Assembly: GCF_001665295.1 (NCBI RefSeq)
Contig: NZ_LZSE01000007.1
Location: 62,001 to 126,000 of the forward strand
Length of the DNA: 64,000 bases
Reading direction: 5' to 3'
From: Mycobacterium sp. 1554424.7
GTDB lineage: Bacteria > Actinomycetota > Actinomycetes > Mycobacteriales > Mycobacteriaceae
The notes under the pieces are model-generated. The model did not search any database and was not told where the DNA came from. It was given only the letters and a program-made list of their open reading frames with translations. Of the stretch, positions 27,618 through 35,878 are shown piece by piece (the first letter of the stretch is position 1; each line of letters begins with the position of its first letter). A program made the position numbers and the translations under genes.

Positions 27618-29309
27618 ATGGCCGCCAGGGGCCGCATCGACTTGCGGCTCGCCACCCAGGTGATGGTGCTGCAGCTCGTCGTCGTCACGCTGACGTTGAT
27701 CGTCGCGTTCGGGTTGTTCGCCGTATTCAACCGCGCGCGCCTGGACAGCCAATACCACGTCCACGCCACGGATATCGCCCGCGTGGTCGCCTCCTCCCCC
27801 ACGGTCATCACCAACATCGCGCGCTACGACGATCCCTCCTTGGTCCTGACCCCGAGCCCCGAACTGATCGACCAACTTGCCACGGGCCCGATCCAGGGAG
27901 TTGCGTCCCGGGTGGAACAGCGCACCCATGTGGCGTTCGTCGTCATAGCCAACGCGCGCGGCATCCGGGTAGCGGATCCCCAACGTGACAGGTTGGGTCG
28001 TCACGTCGAAGGCGACATCGCGGCACCGTTGGCCGGGCGCGAGACGACATCGCATGACGACACCATTCTCGGGCGGGCGATCGTCGCGAAAGTCCCCGTG
28101 TTCCAGCCGGATTCCAATCGGGTGTTGGGGGTGGTCATCGTCGGCCTCTCCACCAAGGCGTTCGATGAGCAGTTTTCGAAGAACCTGGTCGTGCTCGGTG
28201 CGATGGGTGGCGCCCTCCTGCTGACCGCGGTCGCCGGCTCGGTGGTCCTGGCGCGCCGCTGGCGCGGGCTGACACTCGGTTTGCGGCCGGCCGAGATCAC
28301 CGAACTGGTGCGCAGCCAGGCGGCGGTGCTGCAGGGCATCGGCGAGGGCGTGCTCGCGACCGACACAGCCGGCAAGACGACCTTCGTCAACGACGAGGCG
28401 TGCCGCCTGCTGGAGATCGGCGACGAAACGGGCCGCCCCGTCGAGGAGATCGGGTTGACCCCGCGCGTGCTCGACGTGTTGCGCGCGTCGGACGCGACCC
28501 CCACGTTGGCGACGGTCGGCGAACGCATCGTGGTGGTGTCGGCGCGGCCGGTGTCGCGCGAAGGGCGCCCGCTGGGAACCGTTCTGGTGGTGCGGGATCG
28601 AACCGACGTCGAGTCGCTGACCCGCCAGCTCGACGCCGTGCAGGTGATGAGCACGGTGTTGCGCGCGCAGCGCCACGAGTTCGCCAACCGCCTGCATCTG
28701 CTGACCGGGCTGCTGCACGGCGGTCACGTCGAGGAGGGGCTGCAATACCTGGAAGAGCTTCTCGGGTCCGGCCCGCTGGGATCCGCGCTGCCCGGCATCG
28801 ACGCCATCCGCGACGCCTACCTGCAGGCGTTCCTCGCGGCCAAGGGCGCCGCCGCCCGCGAAGCCGGCGTGACGCTGACGATCGGCGAAAACACTTGGGT
28901 GTCCGGACGGCTCGTGCTGCCGGTGGACGTCACCACCGTGGTCGGCAACCTGCTCGACAACGCCATCGACGCCGCCCGCACGAGCGACAACGCCACCAAA
29001 CAGGTGGAAGTCGAACTGTTGCAAGAGGGTACGACGCTGCACATCACGGTCGCCGACAGCGGTGACGGGGTCGCGCCCGAGTTCGTCGAGCACCTCTTCA
29101 CCGAGGGCACGTCGACCAAGCCGGACTCCGGCATCCCGGGCGGGCGGGGCATCGGGCTGGCGTTGTCGCGGCAGATCAGCCGCGCCCTCGGCGGGGACCT
29201 GTGGCTGGCCAGCCCCGGCAACCCGGAGCTACCGCTGCGCGGTGCGGAATTCATCGCCCGCTTGCCGGGCGTAATGGTTGAGGAGGAGCAATGGGCGACG
29301 CAGACCTGA
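27618..29309 (+). CDS. CitA/DcuS-type sensor histidine kinase
   Basis: 563 residues. Two membrane spans (~15-37 and ~192-213) flank a periplasmic Cache/PDC-like sensor (VFVVIANARG.RVADPQRDRLGRH) like those binding C4-dicarboxylates or citrate. A PAS domain (~232-330; GVLATDTAGKTTFVND) follows, then SPOB-type dimerisation helix QRHEFANRLH with His353, N-box VVGNLLDNAIDAAR and G-box GGRGIGLALS. ATG 27618 is six bases after a TAGGGT box, hence leaderless. Overlaps the response regulator by 19 bp. No di/tricarboxylate transporter is adjacent. Confidence 0.9.
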   Translation: MAARGRIDLRLATQVMVLQLVVVTLTLIVAFGLFAVFNRARLDSQYHVHATDIARVVASSPTVITNIARYDDPSLVLTPSPELIDQLATGPIQGVASRVEQRTHVAFVVIANARGIRVADPQRDRLGRHVEGDIAAPLAGRETTSHDDTILGRAIVAKVPVFQPDSNRVLGVVIVGLSTKAFDEQFSKNLVVLGAMGGALLLTAVAGSVVLARRWRGLTLGLRPAEITELVRSQAAVLQGIGEGVLATDTAGKTTFVNDEACRLLEIGDETGRPVEEIGLTPRVLDVLRASDATPTLATVGERIVVVSARPVSREGRPLGTVLVVRDRTDVESLTRQLDAVQVMSTVLRAQRHEFANRLHLLTGLLHGGHVEEGLQYLEELLGSGPLGSALPGIDAIRDAYLQAFLAAKGAAAREAGVTLTIGENTWVSGRLVLPVDVTTVVGNLLDNAIDAARTSDNATKQVEVELLQEGTTLHITVADSGDGVAPEFVEHLFTEGTSTKPDSGIPGGRGIGLALSRQISRALGGDLWLASPGNPELPLRGAEFIARLPGVMVEEEQWATQT

Positions 29310-29974
29310 CGGTGCTCGTGGTCGACGACGACTTCCGCGTCGCCAACCTGCACGCCGAGGTGGTCAACACGCTGCCGGGCTTCACGGTGACCGCCACCGT
29401 GAACACGCTGGGGGCAGCGCGGGAGGCGCCCGCCGTCGACCTCGCTCTCGTAGACGTATACCTGCCCGATGGTTCCGGCATCGACTTCGTCCGCGAATTG
29501 CACGGGGACAGCATGGTATTGACGGCGGCGACCGAGGCGGCCACGATCCGTGCCGCCATGTCGGCGGGGGCGCTGAGCTACCTCGTCAAGCCGTTCGCAA
29601 CGACCGAGCTGGCCGCCCGGTTGGCCGGTTATGCGCGATACCGCAAGATTCTCGCGAGCCCCAACCTCAGCTCCACGGACGTGGACGCGGCGCTGGACGC
29701 GCTGCGCCCCCGCGTCGCTCCCGCCGCTCCCCCCACCATCGCGGCTTCGTCAACCAAACAGCTTGTGCTGCAAGCGTTGCGCACGGCGGACAAACCCATG
29801 TCCGCCGCCGAAGTGTCGGCCGCGATCGGGATATCGCGGGCAACCGCCCAACGGTATCTGGCGGGCCTGGCCACCACCGGCGACGTCACCGTCGGGCTGC
29901 GGTACGGAACGACGGGACGGCCCGAGCAGGAGTTCGCGGCGAAGGAGAAGAGACCCGCCCGCCCTTCGCGGTGA
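29291..29974 (+). CDS. CitB/DcuR-type response regulator
   Basis: 227 residues. Receiver domain: acidic pair VVDDDF (11-14), phospho-acceptor Asp55 in LALVDVYLPDGSG, Thr in VLTAATEA, Lys in SYLVKPF. C-terminal HTH (~150-210; MSAAEVSAAIGISRATAQRY) of the CitB/DcuR kind. Translationally coupled to the kinase by a 19-bp overlap. Predicted to activate genes for uptake of an organic acid sensed outside the cell; target not local by inspection. Confidence 0.9.
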   Translation: MGDADLTVLVVDDDFRVANLHAEVVNTLPGFTVTATVNTLGAAREAPAVDLALVDVYLPDGSGIDFVRELHGDSMVLTAATEAATIRAAMSAGALSYLVKPFATTELAARLAGYARYRKILASPNLSSTDVDAALDALRPRVAPAAPPTIAASSTKQLVLQALRTADKPMSAAEVSAAIGISRATAQRYLAGLATTGDVTVGLRYGTTGRPEQEFAAKEKRPARPSR

Positions 29975-29987
29975 GGGCACCGCCGAA

Positions 29988-30045
29988 ACTGCGCTCAGCG
30001 CGCGATCTCGGCGCCAACCGCGATCTGTGCGCAGGCTCGATGCGG
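29988..30045. repeat. Intergenic palindrome, family ending CTCGATGCGG (copy 1)
   Basis: CTGCGC (29989-29994) pairs with GCGCAG (30029-30034), and the right end reads GGCTCGATGCGG. The same right end and similar left arm recur at 33100-33159 and 39535-39618. Lies between the convergent response regulator and mmpL. Confidence 0.45.
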
Positions 30046-30056
30046 AGTGCCCACCG

Positions 30057-32936
30057 CTAATTTCCGGCCGAGCAGACGCAAACTCGCGCTGTCGCAGCCG
30101 AATTCATGCGAGTCTGCGTCTGCTCGCGACGGTTCTTGGCGGGCCACCAATTCGCCTTCCCGACCAGCGCCGCCAGGGCCGGCACCGTGACGGTGCGAAC
30201 CACGAAGGTGTCGATCAAAATGCCCATGCCGATGATGAATCCGGTCTGCACCATGGTCGAGAGGCTGCCGAACAGCAGGCCCGACATCGACGCGGCGAAG
30301 ATGATGCCGGCCGAGGTGATGACGCCGCCCGTCGAGCGGACCGCGCGGATGATGCCCGAGCGCACACCCGTGCGCGACTCCTCCCGAATTCGCGTGATCA
30401 GCAGCAGGTTGTAGTCCGCCCCGACCGCGACCAGCACGATGAACGCCGTCGCCTGCACGTTCCAGTAGATCGGCTGGTGGAGCACCAACTGGAAGACGAC
30501 CACTCCCACTCCCACCGCCGACAGGAACGAGATCACCACGGACGCAATCAGATACAGCGGCGCCACGATCGCGCGCAGCAGCAGGACGAGAATGACAAAC
30601 ACGATGAGCAGCGTCATGATCACGATCAGCCGAACGTCGTGGTCGTAATACCCGCGGATCGCGCTGTACATCGCGGTGGTTCCGACCAGCGATATCGACG
30701 CGTCCGAGAGCGACGTGTTGGGCTGGGCGCCGCGCGCCGTGTCCAGGATCGATGCCACCTGGTCCATCGCGGCCGTGCTGAAGGGGTCGAATTTCGTCTC
30801 GACCAGGTAGCGCGCCGAATGCCCGTCGGGCGAGATGAACATCTTCGCGGCGTTCCTGAAGTCGTTCGAGCTCAGCACCTGCGGCGGGATGTACAGGCCG
30901 GCCATGGATTGCGGCGCGGCGTCACGCTTCATCGACAGCAGCAGGTCGGCCGCCTGGTTCATGCCGGTGCCCATCCGCTTGGTCTGCTCGACCAGCGTGC
31001 GCACGCCGTCGGCCAGCTTCCGGCTCCCGTCGGCCAGCTGGTCGGCGGCCGCTTGCAGGCCGGCGATCTGCTGCGAGATTCCGGCGGTGTTGCCGCCGGC
31101 CGTCCGCAGGCTGCTGGATGCCGTCGCCAACAGCGTGGTCAGGCTCTGCACGGTCGCCTGCACACCTTGTGCCGCGGGCGGTGCCGCCAGCCCCGCGGCC
31201 GCGGCGGCGCCGGCGAGGGTCGACACTGATCCGGCCGCGAGCCCGCGCACGTTGTCCAGGACGTTCGCCGCCGCGCCGAGCTGCTGCTGGGCCTGGTTCA
31301 GTGTCGCGGTGAGCTGTGCCATCGGTCCGCCCGCGCCGCGGATCCGGTCGCGAACCTGAGCGAGGCTCGCCGCCAGTTGGTCGGCGCCGCGGGTCAGCGC
31401 GTCGAGGTCGCCAGTTCGGTCGCTGATCTGTGTCGAGGCGTCTTGGAGCTTGGAGCCGACCGCCCCGGCCTGGGAGCTGAGCTTGGCCTGATCGAGCGGC
31501 TGGCCGTCGGGCCGCGTGATGCCGCGCACCGCGGCGATGTTGGGCAACTGGGACACCCGCTGCGCCATCTGATCCAGGTCGGCCAGGGATCGCGACGTCC
31601 GCAGGTCCCGCGGCGAGCGGACGTAGATGTATTGCGGCAGCAGCGCGCTCGTCGAAAAGTGCTGCTCCATGGCCGTAAAGCCGACATTGCTCGGCGCCGA
31701 CTGCGGCAACTGCAGGCGGTCGTTGAAGGTGGGGCGAAGGAAGGCCGCGCACCCCGCGAGCGCGACCAACACCGAAAGGCTCACCAGCAGATGCATTTTG
31801 GGCCGGCGGACGAGGTGAACGGCGGACCGCTGCCACAAGCGGCCGGTGAGCGGCGCCCGCGGCGCCACCCACCCGCGCCGACCGGCCAGCACCAGCACGG
31901 CGGGCAACAGCGTGACGGCGGCGAAAAACGCGATCGCGATCGAAATGGCAAGCGCCGGGCCGATACTGGTGAACGCCGGCAGGCGGGTGAAGACCATGCC
32001 GAGGAAGGTGACGGCAACCGTGGCCGCCGACCCCGCGATGACCTCGCCGATGGAGCTCAGCGCCTTCTGCACGGCCAGGTCGGAGTCCACGCCTGAGCGG
32101 ATGTACTCGTGGTAGCGGCTGATCAGGAAGACGGCGTAGTCGGTGCCGGCGCCGAAGATCATGGCCGTCATCAACCCGATTGTCAGCGCGGAGATGCCGA
32201 GGCCGACCTGGGCCAGCGCGGACACCACGCCCTGGGCCGACGCGACCGACACCCCGATGGTGATCAAGGGCAGCAACACGGTCATGGGCCGCCGGTAGAT
32301 CACCAGCAGGATGATCAGCACGAACAACGCGGTGACGATCTCGGTGATGTGCAGATCGCGGGCGGTGACCAGCGTCATGTCGCCGACCATCGCGGCCTGC
32401 CCGGTCACGTCCGCCGTCAGCGGGGTGCCCGCGGCGGAGCGCTTGACGATGTCCGTGACGCGTTGGTAGGCCTGCGAAGACTCGGGCGATCCGGCGGGCG
32501 CGCGCAGCATCACCGCGAGGTAGAACGCCTTGTTGTCCGCGCTCACCATGAGCGGTCGCAGGGCGGGCGTGGTCACGACGTCCTGGACGCCGGTCACGTC
32601 GCGGGTGTCGCCGCGCAGGGTGGCGGCCAGGTTGCGGTAGGCGACCTCATCGGCGGGCTGCAGGCCCCGGTTGTCGGTCAGCACGACGATCAGGACGTTC
32701 TGGGCGGATTCCCCGAAGTCCTTGGCCATCTGCTCGGCCGCCGACATCGCCGTCGGCGGCAGCGGTTGCACCGTCTGGCCTTCGACCACCTTGGTCAGCG
32801 GAGGGAAGGCCACGGCCAGCACGGCCACCACGGCGGCCCAGGCGGCGATCATGAGCCAGGGCGCGCGCACGACGACGCGGCCCAGCGCCCAGAACGCGCC
32901 CGTGCCGACCTTGGACGTAGCGGACTGTTCGGTCAT
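30057..32936 (-). CDS. MmpL-family RND lipid transporter
   Basis: 959 residues with the MmpL plan: span 1 at ~27-47, large periplasmic domain, spans 2-6 (~198-360), second very long Ala/Gln-rich periplasmic domain (~400-740), spans 7-12. Proton-relay pairs are present: FGAGTDYAVF (Asp266-Tyr267) and VGADYNLLLIT (Asp841-Tyr842). MmpL proteins export acylated glycolipids across the plasma membrane. No MmpS gene is adjacent. Last gene of the papA-acyltransferase-acyltransferase-mmpL set. The final ~20 residues (after WWPAKNRRE) are encoded by a palindrome and look non-native. Confidence 0.92.
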   Translation of the reverse strand: MTEQSATSKVGTGAFWALGRVVVRAPWLMIAAWAAVVAVLAVAFPPLTKVVEGQTVQPLPPTAMSAAEQMAKDFGESAQNVLIVVLTDNRGLQPADEVAYRNLAATLRGDTRDVTGVQDVVTTPALRPLMVSADNKAFYLAVMLRAPAGSPESSQAYQRVTDIVKRSAAGTPLTADVTGQAAMVGDMTLVTARDLHITEIVTALFVLIILLVIYRRPMTVLLPLITIGVSVASAQGVVSALAQVGLGISALTIGLMTAMIFGAGTDYAVFLISRYHEYIRSGVDSDLAVQKALSSIGEVIAGSAATVAVTFLGMVFTRLPAFTSIGPALAISIAIAFFAAVTLLPAVLVLAGRRGWVAPRAPLTGRLWQRSAVHLVRRPKMHLLVSLSVLVALAGCAAFLRPTFNDRLQLPQSAPSNVGFTAMEQHFSTSALLPQYIYVRSPRDLRTSRSLADLDQMAQRVSQLPNIAAVRGITRPDGQPLDQAKLSSQAGAVGSKLQDASTQISDRTGDLDALTRGADQLAASLAQVRDRIRGAGGPMAQLTATLNQAQQQLGAAANVLDNVRGLAAGSVSTLAGAAAAAGLAAPPAAQGVQATVQSLTTLLATASSSLRTAGGNTAGISQQIAGLQAAADQLADGSRKLADGVRTLVEQTKRMGTGMNQAADLLLSMKRDAAPQSMAGLYIPPQVLSSNDFRNAAKMFISPDGHSARYLVETKFDPFSTAAMDQVASILDTARGAQPNTSLSDASISLVGTTAMYSAIRGYYDHDVRLIVIMTLLIVFVILVLLLRAIVAPLYLIASVVISFLSAVGVGVVVFQLVLHQPIYWNVQATAFIVLVAVGADYNLLLITRIREESRTGVRSGIIRAVRSTGGVITSAGIIFAASMSGLLFGSLSTMVQTGFIIGMGILIDTFVVRTVTVPALAALVGKANWWPAKNRREQTQTRMNSAATARVCVCSAGN
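30069..30126. repeat. Large 19-bp-arm hairpin at the 3' end of mmpL
   Basis: Left arm CGAGCAGACGCAAACTCGC (30069-30087) and right arm GCGAGTCTGCGTCTGCTCG (30108-30126) pair at 18 of 19 positions around a 20-bp loop. It lies inside the last codons of mmpL and supplies its unusual C-terminus. It may act as a terminator for the convergent pair or be a dispersed intergenic element. Confidence 0.8.
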
Positions 32937-32985
32937 GGTGAAAACCCCTCATAGTCTGGCCGCGAACAACTTTCGCTTCGGTTAC

Positions 32986-33076
32986 ACCGAACCTATGGCG
33001 GCGCGCGCACCCGCGTCTCGCTTGTCGGCGATAGTCGGAATTAGCCGCGATTCCACGGTTTTGCGCGTTGTGCTCG
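32986..33076 (-). promoter_or_regulatory. 91-bp upstream element of mmpL (copy A of a duplicated element)
   Basis: Aligns without gaps to 37460-37550 upstream of papA: 68 of 91 positions identical by my hand count. Conserved blocks on the plus strand: ACCGAAC, GCGATAGTCGG (33028-33038), TTTTGCGC and TTGTGCTCG. On the transcribed strand the promoter-proximal end reads TAGGTTCGGT (TAAGTTCGGT in copy B), a plausible -10 region. Confidence 0.65.
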
Positions 33077-33099
33077 CCGTCGCGGCGATGGTGGCGCCG

Positions 33100-33159
33100 A
33101 GTCTGCGCTCAGAGTGTGGTGGGCGCACATTTAGGCGCGCTGAGTGCAGTCTCGATGCG
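33100..33159. repeat. Intergenic palindrome, family ending CTCGATGCG (copy 2)
   Basis: AGTCTGCGCTCAG (33100-33112) faces CTGAGTGCAGTCT (33140-33152), 11 of 13 pairing, followed by CGATGCGA. It encodes the last residues of the first acyltransferase. Confidence 0.5.
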
Positions 33160-34482
33160 AGGGCACGCAAAGCCGATCGTCGCGTGCAGCGAGAAGTCGC
33201 TCAGCGCGTCCGAAAGGTCGCTCCGCAGAACCTCATTCGAGTTGGGGCGGCCCGGCTGATACGCGACGACCGAGACGAAGACCTGTCCGTTCGCGCGTCC
33301 CGAGGCCAACGACAGCATTCCGCCGAACCGGTCCATGATCGCCGTGGTCGCGTCGGGGTGGGGAGCCTTGATGGCGAAGTGGTCGGCGCCCGTGCCGTCC
33401 GGCCGGCACACGGCCGGGTCGACGGCACCGATGTTGGATGCGACGACGGCGGTCGGGCTGCCGGCGGCGACGCCGACGATGCGCCTGATCAGCCACCGCG
33501 GCATCAACGGGACGAGGGGCAGCAATTCGCGCCGCTTGTCGGGCAGGTCCCGAAGCCGGATCAGCGCCTGCTTGGTTGCGGCGCGGATGTCGCGCAGGTC
33601 GCTCGCCGCGAGCGCGGGGTCGACAGTGATGTCGGCGTTGGCGACGGCGTTGGCGCGGGTGTCGCCCGCGGTGCGCTCGTTGACGGGGATCGCCAGGGTG
33701 ACCCGGCCGTCCGCGGTGACCCGTCCCGCCCGGCGGGCGAGCCGTGCGGCCAGCGCGGCGAGCAGGCTGTTGCTGGTCCCGCCGAGCGCCTCCGCGCGCT
33801 CGTCCCACTCGGCGGCGTCGACGAAGACCGTTTCCGTCGGCAGCGCGATGGGCCGGTCGGGGCCGGCGGAGCGCAGCGGCGGCGGGGTTGCCGGGCCGGT
33901 GCCGGCCCGCGCCTGGCGCGCCACGCCGGCCAGGGCCCGGCCGATACCCGGGATGTCGCCCGCGGTCTGGCGGGCGTCCTCGCGCAGCGCGCGCCACCGC
34001 CGCCGCGATGCCGCGGCGGGCCAGCTGACCGGGTCGGGCCGGCCGGACGCCGCGTCCGCCAACGCATCGCACAGCCCGATGCCGTCGGTCAGGGCGTGCG
34101 GGATGACCAGGCTGACCCCCGCCCCGCCGTCGGTGAACGGCAGCACGGCGAGGTGCCATTCGGGCCCGCGCTCGGCGTCCAGGGGCGTGGCCGCCTGCTC
34201 GCGCAGCCAGCCGTCGAACTCCCCGCGCGGCCGCGGCGTCGCGACGATCTCCAGCCGGGAGCGGCCGCTGGTCGAGACCCAGCGATCGCGGCCGAACGGC
34301 AGGGCCGATCGTTCGATGCGCCGCGACAGCCGTCCCCGCAGCAGGTTGCGGTGAAACCGCCGCAGGCCCTCGATGTCGATCTCCCGGTCGTACACCCAGA
34401 CGCACTGCAGCACGCCGAGAACTCCGGTCGCCCGGTCCAGGCTGGAGAAGGTCTGGTCGAACAGATCAAGTGTGTTGCTCAT
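33109..34482 (-). CDS. HxxxDG acyltransferase (condensation / WS-DGAT-like), paralogue 1
   Basis: 457 residues of the chloramphenicol-acetyltransferase-fold superfamily (condensation domains, PapA, wax-ester synthases). Active-site PHALTDGIG gives His129 and Asp133-Gly134; NERTAGDTRANAVANADI and VASNIGAV are typical of the C-terminal half. About 60% alike to the gene upstream, in order and length, so a tandem duplicate. Stands between papA and mmpL in one operon; probably attaches acyl groups to the exported lipid. The C-terminus overlaps a palindrome and may be extended. Confidence 0.83.
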   Translation of the reverse strand: MSNTLDLFDQTFSSLDRATGVLGVLQCVWVYDREIDIEGLRRFHRNLLRGRLSRRIERSALPFGRDRWVSTSGRSRLEIVATPRPRGEFDGWLREQAATPLDAERGPEWHLAVLPFTDGGAGVSLVIPHALTDGIGLCDALADAASGRPDPVSWPAAASRRRWRALREDARQTAGDIPGIGRALAGVARQARAGTGPATPPPLRSAGPDRPIALPTETVFVDAAEWDERAEALGGTSNSLLAALAARLARRAGRVTADGRVTLAIPVNERTAGDTRANAVANADITVDPALAASDLRDIRAATKQALIRLRDLPDKRRELLPLVPLMPRWLIRRIVGVAAGSPTAVVASNIGAVDPAVCRPDGTGADHFAIKAPHPDATTAIMDRFGGMLSLASGRANGQVFVSVVAYQPGRPNSNEVLRSDLSDALSDFSLHATIGFACPRIETALSAPKCAPTTL

Positions 34483-34497
34483 CTTCTGAACTCCGTT

Positions 34498-35859
34498 CTA
34501 AATCGCTTGGGCCGCAAGGGAACGCGCCCACCCGTCGACCGCGTTGAGGGAGAACTCGCCCAAGACACCCGAAAGGTCTTGGCGCAGAACGTCCGTCGAG
34601 TTGGGCCGCCCCGGCTGATACGCCTGCACCGAGACGAAGACCTGTCCGTTCACCCGCGCCGAGAGCAGGGCCAGCACCCCGCCGACGCGATGCAGCGTTG
34701 CCTCGGTCATACCCGGGTACAGCGACGTCACCCAGACGTAGTCGGCGTCGGTGCCGTCCGGCCGGTTCACCGCCGCCGGGGCGGCGCCGATGTTGGACGA
34801 GACGACGCCGCTCGAATTGCCGGTGGCGACGCCGACGCAGCGCTTGGCGAGCCGCTTGGGCAGCAGGGGCACCAGGGGCAGCAGCGCCTCCCGCTCGTCG
34901 GGCACCTCTTGATGCCGGATAAGGGCCTGCTTGATGGCCGTGCGGATCTGGCGCAGGTCGCTCGCCGCGGGCGCGGCGTCCACCGTGACGTCGACGTTGC
35001 CGACGGCGTTGGCGCGGCTGTCGTCCGCGGTGCGCTCGCTGACAGGGATCGACAAGGTGACCGAGCCGTCCGCGCCGACCCGCCCGACCCGCCGGGCCAG
35101 CCGGGCGGCGACGCCCGCGAGCAGCGCGTTGCTGGTCCCACCGAGGGCTTCCGCGCGGGCGTCCCACTCGTCGGCGGCGAGGAAGATCGTCGCCGTCGGG
35201 ATCGTGATGGGCTCGTCGGCGCCGGCGGGCGGCGCGGGCGACCGGCCGGCCGGTGCGGCGCCAATGCGGTTGCGCCGCGCGAGTCGCGCCGAGGCGGCCG
35301 CCGCGACCATGGCGCGCCCGACGCTCGGGATGTCGCACGCGGCCTGGCGGGCGTCCTCGCGCACGGCCCGCCACCGCCGGCGCGACCCCGCGGCGGGCCA
35401 GTCGATGGCGCTGTCGTAGCCGCACGCCGCTTCCACCACCGCCAGGCAGCCCGCCATGCCGTCGGCGAGGCTGTGCAGGGCCACCAGGCTCACCCCGGCG
35501 CCGCCGTCGGTGAACGGGAGCACCGCGAGGTGCCAGCCGGGCCCGCGCTCGGCGTCCAGCCGGGTGTCGGCCTGCTCGCGCAGCCACGCGTCGAATTCTT
35601 CGCGCGGCCTCGGCGTCGCGACGATCTCGAGCTCGGACTCATCGCTCGGCGAGACCCAGCGGTGGCGGCCGAACGGCAGGGGCGAGCGTTCGATGCGGCG
35701 CGACAGCCGTCCCCGCTGCAGGTGCCGGTGGAACCGGCGCAGGCCGTCGATGTCGATGGCGCGGTTGTACACCCAGACGCACTGCCCCACGCTGGTGACG
35801 TTGGTCGCCTCCTCGAAGCGGAAGACGGTCTGGTCGAACAGGTCGAGAACGTTGCTCAT
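34498..35859 (-). CDS. HxxxDG acyltransferase (condensation / WS-DGAT-like), paralogue 2
   Basis: 453 residues, begins MSNVLDLFDQTVF; LHSLADGMAG supplies His129 and Asp133-Gly134 at the same positions as in paralogue 1. SERTADDSRANAVGNVDV and VSSNIGAAP match the C-terminal half. Starts 20 bp after papA stop and ends 15 bp before paralogue 1. The pair may act as two acyltransferases with different acyl donors or sites on the same product. An in-frame ATG 75 bases earlier is unlikely because it lies inside papA's end. Confidence 0.83.
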   Translation of the reverse strand: MSNVLDLFDQTVFRFEEATNVTSVGQCVWVYNRAIDIDGLRRFHRHLQRGRLSRRIERSPLPFGRHRWVSPSDESELEIVATPRPREEFDAWLREQADTRLDAERGPGWHLAVLPFTDGGAGVSLVALHSLADGMAGCLAVVEAACGYDSAIDWPAAGSRRRWRAVREDARQAACDIPSVGRAMVAAAASARLARRNRIGAAPAGRSPAPPAGADEPITIPTATIFLAADEWDARAEALGGTSNALLAGVAARLARRVGRVGADGSVTLSIPVSERTADDSRANAVGNVDVTVDAAPAASDLRQIRTAIKQALIRHQEVPDEREALLPLVPLLPKRLAKRCVGVATGNSSGVVSSNIGAAPAAVNRPDGTDADYVWVTSLYPGMTEATLHRVGGVLALLSARVNGQVFVSVQAYQPGRPNSTDVLRQDLSGVLGEFSLNAVDGWARSLAAQAI

Positions 35860-35878
35860 TTCGGTGGGTCCTTTCTTG

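Noticed and set aside
27594-29093. 499-codon open frame opposite the histidine kinase
   Set aside because: Composition typical of antisense frames; the kinase frame holds all expected motifs.
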